Shown here: piece by piece, positions 15,508 through 20,627 of the stretch
How positions within the stretch are numbered: position 1 is the first letter of the stretch
How the letters are laid out: each line of letters begins with the position of its first letter
Source of the DNA: a virus
Length of the DNA: 20,627 nt
Reading direction: 5' to 3' (one strand)
IMG/VR virus record: IMGVR_UViG_3300017765_000092
Location: 1-20,627 of that record
Notes under the pieces: generated by a model
Databases searched by the model: none
Seen by the model: only the letters and a program-made list of their open reading frames with translations
What the model was told of the DNA's origin: nothing
Position numbers and translations under genes: made by a program

Positions 15508-15888
15508 TCAACGTTTTCCACCGTCGTATTCAACAGCGTGTCCTTCTTTAATTAATTGTTTATTTACATCTACTAAAGTTATAGAAGAATCTGTGGATAC
15601 AGGAGATAAATTACTTACAAATACAGTGGCTAACGCCCTTCCATATTTTCCAAGTCCTGATACTTTTAATATACAGTGATTCTTATTATATTCTAAAATT
15701 TCTTGTAGCCGTGCTTTGGCAGCAAGACCACGTTTTTTCTCTTCTAGGTTCCTTGTGCGCGATTCAGGGGCATTCATACCCTCCATCCTTACACGAGTTT
15801 TTATATGGGCATGGAACCCTAAATCAATGGTGACATCAATTGTGTCACCATCAACTACTCGGTCCACTATTGCGTGGTATTCGTACAT
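15508..15888 (-). CDS. Staphylococcal-nuclease-like protein (SNase/TNase domain)
   Basis: I chose the ATG at 15888, 1 nt after the stop of the membrane-protein gene; a TTG at 15900 would add four residues. The 126-residue protein is a minimal SNase domain with no signal peptide: VDGDTIDV (Asp15, equivalent to staphylococcal Asp21), TRVRMEGMNAPES (Arg34, equivalent to Arg35, and Glu42, equivalent to Glu43) and GKYGRALATVFV (Arg84, equivalent to Arg87). The residue matching the calcium ligand Asp40 is Asn39. The family cleaves DNA and RNA with calcium. In phages it may act in host DNA breakdown or nucleotide scavenging; next to a membrane protein it might instead act at the envelope. The Asn change could lower but need not abolish activity. 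Confidence 0.8.
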   Translation of the reverse strand: MYEYHAIVDRVVDGDTIDVTIDLGFHAHIKTRVRMEGMNAPESRTRNLEEKKRGLAAKARLQEILEYNKNHCILKVSGLGKYGRALATVFVSNLSPVSTDSSITLVDVNKQLIKEGHAVEYDGGKR

Positions 15889-15889
15889 T

Positions 15890-16108
15890 TTATTTTGCAA
15901 ATTTTTCTAAGCCTGCTATACCAAAGCTACCTAAAGTTACAAATACAAATGAGTTGTAAATAGCTTCGTTGATTACTAAATCTTGTCCAAAATAGCCTGT
16001 TGCTAAATCGGTTATAGCAAATACTACCATAATAGCAAATGCTGAAAAACCAACTACTGATTTTTCGTTAATGTCGTTTTCATCTTTAAAAATATCTTTA
16101 AATGCCAT
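15890..16108 (-). CDS. Small two-helix membrane protein, possible holin
   Basis: This 72-residue protein has two hydrophobic segments: VVGFSAFAIMVVFAITDLA (about residues 18-36) and YNSFVFVTLGSFGIAGLEKF (about residues 51-70). A charged N-terminus (MAFKDIFKDENDINEK) and a short polar loop complete it. Size and topology fit small phage holins that make pores in the inner membrane at lysis, but no endolysin gene is adjacent, and many small phage membrane proteins look alike. It starts 12 nt after the outer-membrane protein gene, with an A/C-rich leader. Confidence 0.62.
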   Translation of the reverse strand: MAFKDIFKDENDINEKSVVGFSAFAIMVVFAITDLATGYFGQDLVINEAIYNSFVFVTLGSFGIAGLEKFAK

Positions 16109-16120
16109 AATTGTGTTGTT

Positions 16121-17164
16121 TTAAATTATTCTATAATTAAAACCAACTGAAAAATCATGCCATGCACGATTCCAGTACTTATGGTATTTTCCTTCTGAGA
16201 AAAGACCTAATCTTTTATTTACTTGCCATCCTAAAATTAATCCGCCTGTATAATCAAACCAAGTATTACCATCTACAAAATTAGTATACGAATATTCATT
16301 TTTAGCACTTACGTGAAGTGGTAATATACTAGCCCATGAGTGAAACCAAAATGATTTAGTATAGTGGTAATAATCATATCCTAATACTAACGAATGGTTC
16401 CATTGATATGGTAGTAAAGCCCTTTCTTGATCAACATATTCATTTAATACATTAGGAAGTGCTACAGCATTCCATACTATATTATTTTCGGCAACTACAG
16501 CTCCGTCTGGATTAACCCATTCGCCTTCAAAATTAGTACCGTAACCCTGTTCAATAGCTATATTTGTAAAATCTGCTCCTGCTAATTCGGATAGAGGATC
16601 AAATCCATAAGGTTCAGAAAAACGTTGTACTAAACCAACGTTTAAAGAAAATTCTTTTGCTATATTATATCTGTAACGTTGGGATGATTCAAAATATCTT
16701 AAATCAGCAAATCCATCTTGTACATATTCTACTTTTACTATCCAGTGATCATGAACATATCTTAAAAAGTGTTGTTGATCAACAAATTTACTTCCTTGTT
16801 GTCTTTTATAATCAAATTCAAATAAATATTCTAAACCTTCTACGTTACCTACAGTAGCAGCATCTGAAACTGAACTTTCAGTACCATTATAAAAAACATT
16901 TTTTCTGTTTTCATAATCTAAACGAGCAATTTTTCTAACCCCAAAAGCTAAAGTATAATCAAAGGGAGTAGACTCAATATTTTCTTCTAAAATACCCGTA
17001 GTAGGATTTATAGAATAAATACTAACATCTGCTAATGAGTTATTACCTGTTACTGCTGTATAAAAAGTAGCAAATTTAAGTTGTTGTTTACCCCAGTCTT
17101 TAAGTTGTTGGGATTGTGCTAAAAAAGGGACACAACATAATAAAGTAATTAAAAGCTTTTTCAT
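16121..17164 (-). CDS. Predicted outer-membrane beta-barrel protein with signal peptide
   Basis: This 347-residue protein begins with a clear signal peptide (MKKLLITLLCCVPFLAQSQQ; cleavage around residue 16-18). The rest alternates hydrophobic and polar residues with many aromatics (for example YLFEFDYKRQQ, HWIVKVEYVQDG, SLVLGYDYYHYT, GLILGWQVNKRLG) and ends with strand DFSVGFNYRII. A terminal aromatic-rich strand is typical of outer-membrane barrels inserted by the Bam machinery. It overlaps the T9SS-cargo gene by ATGA, so the two are probably translated together. It does not match the PorP/SprF proteins that often accompany some T9SS cargo. The host outer membrane is the likely location; possible roles include a phage-encoded surface change, receptor block or anchor, all inferred. 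Confidence 0.75.
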   Translation of the reverse strand: MKKLLITLLCCVPFLAQSQQLKDWGKQQLKFATFYTAVTGNNSLADVSIYSINPTTGILEENIESTPFDYTLAFGVRKIARLDYENRKNVFYNGTESSVSDAATVGNVEGLEYLFEFDYKRQQGSKFVDQQHFLRYVHDHWIVKVEYVQDGFADLRYFESSQRYRYNIAKEFSLNVGLVQRFSEPYGFDPLSELAGADFTNIAIEQGYGTNFEGEWVNPDGAVVAENNIVWNAVALPNVLNEYVDQERALLPYQWNHSLVLGYDYYHYTKSFWFHSWASILPLHVSAKNEYSYTNFVDGNTWFDYTGGLILGWQVNKRLGLFSEGKYHKYWNRAWHDFSVGFNYRII

Positions 17165-20100
17165 TGTTTAACAATTTTTTTAGTAAACTGGAGATCATTA
17201 TGAGTAAGAATTAAATTATAAATCCCTGCCTCAAATCTGCTTAAATCCAATTGATTCACGTTAGTTTCTTGTAATACGGGCTGTCCTATGGAGTTATAGA
17301 GGACTGCGTTTATACGCAAGTTACTTGCGATATTTATGCGATCTCTTGTGGGGTTGGGGAAAATAACTATTTGAGTTTCACCAAATTCCGTTATATTAGT
17401 AACTGTATTTTCATCACAGTAATTATATATTGTTTGACATCCATCTGCCCACTCATTATTACAACAACTCGGACTAACATCAATCACCCAAGCAAAACAT
17501 TCACTTTCTAATTCTAATAAATTGTAAGTTTCAACTACTGAATCTATACAATTAGCATATACGGTTTCACAGGTACCGTTATCTGTGTTTGCTAATTCAT
17601 CATAGTTAGCTGCTTGTGAGTCTGTACAACCATAAATAAATGGTTCACAACTAAAGTCTTCAGTATTTGCTTCTGGATTATAATTAAATGCTGTGGGATC
17701 AGTACATCCTTCAACTACATCTACACAAGTTCCATTATCAGCATTTGCTAATTCGTTATAGTTAAAAGCATTTGGATCAGTACAACCATAAATCGCATCT
17801 ATACAACTGCCATCCTCAACATTAGCTAATTCGTTATAATTAAGTGCTAAAGGATCCATACATCCCTCTACTATTTCTTCACAAGATCCATTATCAGTAT
17901 TTGCGTCTGGGGTATAATTTAAAGCTGTCTCATCTAAACATCCAAATATTATTGCTTCACATGATCCATTATCTGTATTTGCTAATTCATCATAATTAAA
18001 TGATGTGGGGTCAGTACAGCCAAATATTTCAGCTTCACAGGTATCATTATCAGTATTAGCTTGGGGGTTGTAATTAATAGCTTCTTCATCAGTACAACCT
18101 TCAACTACTGATTCACAACCAACATTCGTATTAGCATTTTCATCATAGTTAAAAGCAGTTTCATCTGTGCAACCAAATACTATAGATTCACATGATCCAT
18201 CATTTACATTAGCACTAACATTAAAATTAAATGCTTCTATATCAGTGCATCCCTCAACTATAGACTCGCATCCTACATTTGTATTAGCTAGGGGGTTGTA
18301 ATTAAAGGCAGTTTCATCAGTACATCCAAATACTACTTCTACACATGAATTATCATCTGTATTAGCTAGTGGATTATAGTTAAATGCTGTTGGGTCAGTG
18401 CAACCTAAAATTGGAAGTATACAGCTGAAGTCTTCTGTATTGGCTTCAAGGGTGTAATTTAATGCCTCAGGGTTAGTACAACCTTCTATAATGGGTACAC
18501 ATGAGTTATCATCAGTGTTGGCTAATGGGTCATAGTTGAATGCTAATTCATTAGTACAACCAAGTATTTTATCAACACATGTTTCATTATCTACGTTTGC
18601 TCCCTCATCAAAGTTAAATGCATTATTATCTGTACAACCAAATACTGCTAATGTTTGGCAATCCCCATTATCAAAATCGGCTTCAAATCCTTGGGTATAG
18701 TATTCTAAATACCCAGCCTGAGTACATCCTGGTTCATAATAACAACTTCCATCGTCTATATTAGCCTCGTCATTATAATTAAGTGCTATTGGGGATTGAC
18801 AACCAAAAATAAGCTCTTCACAAGTGTTACCACAATATAAATCTATTTCATAAGTATACCACCCACTTTCTCCAGTAAATGGAATCGCACTAAAGAAAGG
18901 AACATCAATAATAACATCACCTTCGGGGTTAGTTAAAGTAAACCCACATTGTTGAATAGTACTAATTGATTGGGGAGAAATGAAGAAATATATGTAAGCC
19001 TTTTTAGAGGCATCTAAACCGGATACATTAAATGATAATTCGGTGCCATCATTGGGGCCCATTTGATATTGAGGTGAAAAATACCATTGTTGGTATATTC
19101 CAACCCAACTACCAAACCAACCATCTCCAACACCATCTGTAATAGTTAAGGTATAATCACAAAATTGAATAACATCTTCAGTATTAGCATCTGGGTTATA
19201 ATTAAACTGAGTTGGATCTAAACACCCTAATACAATAGGAGTAACACAAAATGATTCAAGTGGGTTATCTATAACAGCTTCAGGGTTGTATTCTACATAA
19301 TTGGGATCAGTACATCCTACTAAATCATCTATATCTTCACATACTATTGGAGTAAATTGGTCTGATCCTGTTATATAACCAAAGTTTCCATCTGGGTGCT
19401 CGTCTTGAAGATTGTATAATACTTCGCCTTCACAATCTAAAATTTGAATATTACCTGGTTGTCCATTTACTCCTATTATTCCATCGCCGTATGAATCTTG
19501 TATTACAATATCATAAGGTTGAGCGATAGGAACACAAACACCAGTTGTAACAGGAATACCAGGAGAAGAACCAGCATAAGTACCTACGGGGGCAGATGCT
19601 ACATCCCCAAAATCCCCATATAAAATCCAACTTATTTCACCACCCCACTGATCTGGGGTTACTATAATTTCAACTAAAGTTTCACCTAAAGCACATTCTG
19701 TGGTTTGATCTATGCAAGAACCATCGTCAAAATTGGACCAAGGATTCCAGTTAATAGCATTGAAATTAGTACATCCAGGAATAGCACCACAAGGTAAACA
19801 CGATTCCCAACAATAATTAGGAAGAACTGTTTCTTCCTCTTCAATTACTGTTAATGTTCTATTAATAAATCCAATTTGATCAAGTTGGAAACAAGAACCC
19901 CCTTCAATTCCTACAGGTAATTCTTGTAAATCTGGGTTATTAACATCAGCAAATTTCCATAAATAATTTCCTGCTTGTATAGGAATAGTCACAAACCATT
20001 CATCATCCTCATCATATTCCATAGGAATAACTTGCCACCCATTCCAGTTACCTAATACACCAGGTGTTTCAATTTCAGGGGGAGCATTAGCTAAATTAAC

Positions 20101-20514
20101 TCTGAACATTACATCTGTTGTGGGAACTTCACAGGGTAATAAGTTAAAAGTATAACTAACTTCAGAAGATCCAAAAGCAGAATCTTCAAATATTATACCT
20201 TCACAATTATTAGCAGAAATAAAAAATCCTTCTCCAAATTCACAACAGATCCCATCACCATATACATCTAATATAGTAAAAGTATAATCTATCCCCGATT
20301 GAAGGAATAATCTTTGTTCGGCTGTACCATTAATATATTCAGGTAATCCATAGTCAGGGCTTGTAATTAAAGGTATAGTATCCGTTCCTTGAGTAATAAC
20401 CCAAGCAGTTTCTTGTGGGAACTGATCAAATTGAATAAAAAGATCTAAGTAAGTTGGCTGAGCCAATCCTGTAAGACCAATAAGTAATAAAAGGGGGGTT
20501 AATAAATGTTTCAT
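17161..20514 (-). CDS. Secreted Cys-rich repeat protein with T9SS type A sorting domain
   Basis: This is a 1117-residue protein. Residues 1-18 are a signal peptide (MKHLLTPLLLLIGLTGLA). Three Gly-Asp-Gly-containing beta modules lie near residues 25-128, 272-385 and 455-565 (DVYGDGICCEFGEG, then DSYGDGIIG, then DGVGDGWFG). A CBM48/AMPK-type carbohydrate-binding-like stretch lies at about 135-200 (GVLGNWNGW, then DEWFVTIPIQAGNYLWKF). There are 19 Cys-framed repeats of 20-24 residues (GC-T/L-D...N-Y...AN-x-D...C): four dispersed, fifteen tandem. The Cys-rich module NNEWADGCQTIYNYC precedes the C-terminal sorting domain at residues 1047-1117 (VIFPNPTRD, NSIGQPVL, LDLSRFEAGIYNLIL, KIVKQ). T9SS type A cargo passes the outer membrane and is attached to the cell surface. 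It starts in a TAATG overlap with the upstream phage gene and runs into the outer-membrane protein gene by ATGA. The genomic context is phage; the protein style is typical of marine Flavobacteriia. Confidence 0.9.
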   Translation of the reverse strand: MKHLLTPLLLLIGLTGLAQPTYLDLFIQFDQFPQETAWVITQGTDTIPLITSPDYGLPEYINGTAEQRLFLQSGIDYTFTILDVYGDGICCEFGEGFFISANNCEGIIFEDSAFGSSEVSYTFNLLPCEVPTTDVMFRVNLANAPPEIETPGVLGNWNGWQVIPMEYDEDDEWFVTIPIQAGNYLWKFADVNNPDLQELPVGIEGGSCFQLDQIGFINRTLTVIEEEETVLPNYCWESCLPCGAIPGCTNFNAINWNPWSNFDDGSCIDQTTECALGETLVEIIVTPDQWGGEISWILYGDFGDVASAPVGTYAGSSPGIPVTTGVCVPIAQPYDIVIQDSYGDGIIGVNGQPGNIQILDCEGEVLYNLQDEHPDGNFGYITGSDQFTPIVCEDIDDLVGCTDPNYVEYNPEAVIDNPLESFCVTPIVLGCLDPTQFNYNPDANTEDVIQFCDYTLTITDGVGDGWFGSWVGIYQQWYFSPQYQMGPNDGTELSFNVSGLDASKKAYIYFFISPQSISTIQQCGFTLTNPEGDVIIDVPFFSAIPFTGESGWYTYEIDLYCGNTCEELIFGCQSPIALNYNDEANIDDGSCYYEPGCTQAGYLEYYTQGFEADFDNGDCQTLAVFGCTDNNAFNFDEGANVDNETCVDKILGCTNELAFNYDPLANTDDNSCVPIIEGCTNPEALNYTLEANTEDFSCILPILGCTDPTAFNYNPLANTDDNSCVEVVFGCTDETAFNYNPLANTNVGCESIVEGCTDIEAFNFNVSANVNDGSCESIVFGCTDETAFNYDENANTNVGCESVVEGCTDEEAINYNPQANTDNDTCEAEIFGCTDPTSFNYDELANTDNGSCEAIIFGCLDETALNYTPDANTDNGSCEEIVEGCMDPLALNYNELANVEDGSCIDAIYGCTDPNAFNYNELANADNGTCVDVVEGCTDPTAFNYNPEANTEDFSCEPFIYGCTDSQAANYDELANTDNGTCETVYANCIDSVVETYNLLELESECFAWVIDVSPSCCNNEWADGCQTIYNYCDENTVTNITEFGETQIVIFPNPTRDRINIASNLRINAVLYNSIGQPVLQETNVNQLDLSRFEAGIYNLILTHNDLQFTKKIVKQ
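17164..17376 (-). other. T9SS type A C-terminal sorting domain
   Basis: This segment encodes residues 1047-1117 of the secreted repeat protein. Key positions are the PNP motif, a Gly in NSIGQ, LDLS...GIYNL, and the closing KIVKQ. In Bacteroidota this domain targets proteins to the type IX translocon and is removed by the PorU sortase when the cargo is attached to the surface. Confidence 0.88.
17569..18804 (-). repeat. Tandem Cys-framed repeat array, 16 units
   Basis: Sixteen consecutive coding repeats of about 25-32 residues lie here, at about residues 571-982. Each has the frame G-C-x-(D/N), a hydrophobic/Asn-Tyr core such as AFNYNP, then AN-x-D and a closing Cys. Two units (end ANTNVGC) are one residue shorter than the norm. 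Three further diverged units lie upstream at about 19776-19714, 19317-19246 and 19222-19160. The units differ from one another at many third positions, so they have diverged and are not recent copies. Confidence 0.85.
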
Positions 20515-20627
20515 TAAAATTTGCTCATTATGATTTCATCAATGGATCCTTGTACCTCTTTGCGGGTAGCTTCCATTTTCATCATAATGTTAGCCTGAAA
20601 CCTCGCTACTTCTTCTCCATCTTCTAA
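20514..20627 (-). CDS. C-terminal end of an upstream phage gene, cut by window edge
   Basis: Only the last 37 residues are present (LEDGEEVARFQANIMMKMEA, then a Lys/Glu-rich helix ending EIIMSKF). They form a single charged helix without known motifs. The stop overlaps the ATG of the secreted repeat protein (TAATG), which places that protein inside the same transcript. Function cannot be judged from this piece. Confidence 0.6.
   Translation of the reverse strand, partial: LEDGEEVARFQANIMMKMEATRKEVQGSIDEIIMSKF

Noticed and set aside
15716-16857. Plus-strand frames opposite the SNase and outer-membrane genes
   Set aside because: Both are antisense shadows of well-supported minus-strand genes.
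17569-18804. Repeat block as a CRISPR array
   Set aside because: The repeats are coding, in one frame, diverged at DNA level and encode a conserved Cys-framed protein motif.
17161-20514. Host contamination as the source of the T9SS gene
   Set aside because: Overlapping start and stop junctions tie it to flanking genes in the same tightly packed strand that continues into tail genes; contamination would need a chimera at both ends. Not fully excluded without read data.

Overview
The window looks like part of the genome of a contractile-tailed (myovirus-type, distantly T4-like) phage that infects a marine member of the Bacteroidota. All genes I can support lie on the minus strand, so transcription runs from high to low coordinates. 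They are packed tightly: most neighbours overlap by 1 or 4 nt (TAATG, TGATG or ATGA junctions) or are separated by fewer than 10 nt. The DNA is AT-rich. Starts are preceded by A-rich leaders rather than by clear Shine-Dalgarno sequences, as expected for a Bacteroidota host. The strongest host clue is a type IX secretion system (T9SS) sorting domain, a signal known from Bacteroidota, on a phage-encoded protein.

Region A (20627 to about 15500, first transcribed) is an envelope and surface cassette. It holds the tail end of an upstream gene, then a 1117-residue secreted protein with a signal peptide, a carbohydrate-binding-like domain, 19 Cys-rich repeats and a T9SS type A sorting domain. A 347-residue predicted outer-membrane beta-barrel, a 72-residue two-helix membrane protein (possible holin) and a staphylococcal-nuclease-like protein follow. 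The junctions are 1-nt and 4-nt overlaps or very short gaps, so the secreted protein is embedded in the phage transcription unit and is not a stray host fragment.

Region B (about 15470 to 11700) holds small phage proteins of mostly unknown role. Among them are a very acidic protein, a probable PD-(D/E)XK-type protein whose reading frame is split at an A6 run (a candidate -1 ribosomal frameshift A_AAA_AAT or a broken frame), an HD-domain-like protein that has lost its HD doublet, and a small membrane-anchored protein. A short GC-rich spacer with direct repeats and a hairpin (13259-13344) stands out from the AT-rich surroundings.

Region C (11694 to 1) is the late and baseplate module. It contains a T4 gp55-like late sigma factor, a small helical protein, a gp5-like spike protein carrying an M15 peptidase domain in place of a lysozyme, a separate beta-strand spike-like protein, a coiled-coil protein, and a gp25-like and a gp6/J-like baseplate wedge protein. 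Next come two structural proteins of unknown role and a very large gp7/P2-I-like protein with a LamG-like domain that runs off the left edge. The sigma factor probably drives these late genes.

The most unusual feature is the T9SS cargo plus outer-membrane protein pair. It suggests that the phage uses the host's own type IX secretion machinery to place a large Cys-rich repeat protein on the infected cell surface. The function is not known; superinfection exclusion, aggregation or altered adhesion are all inferences.
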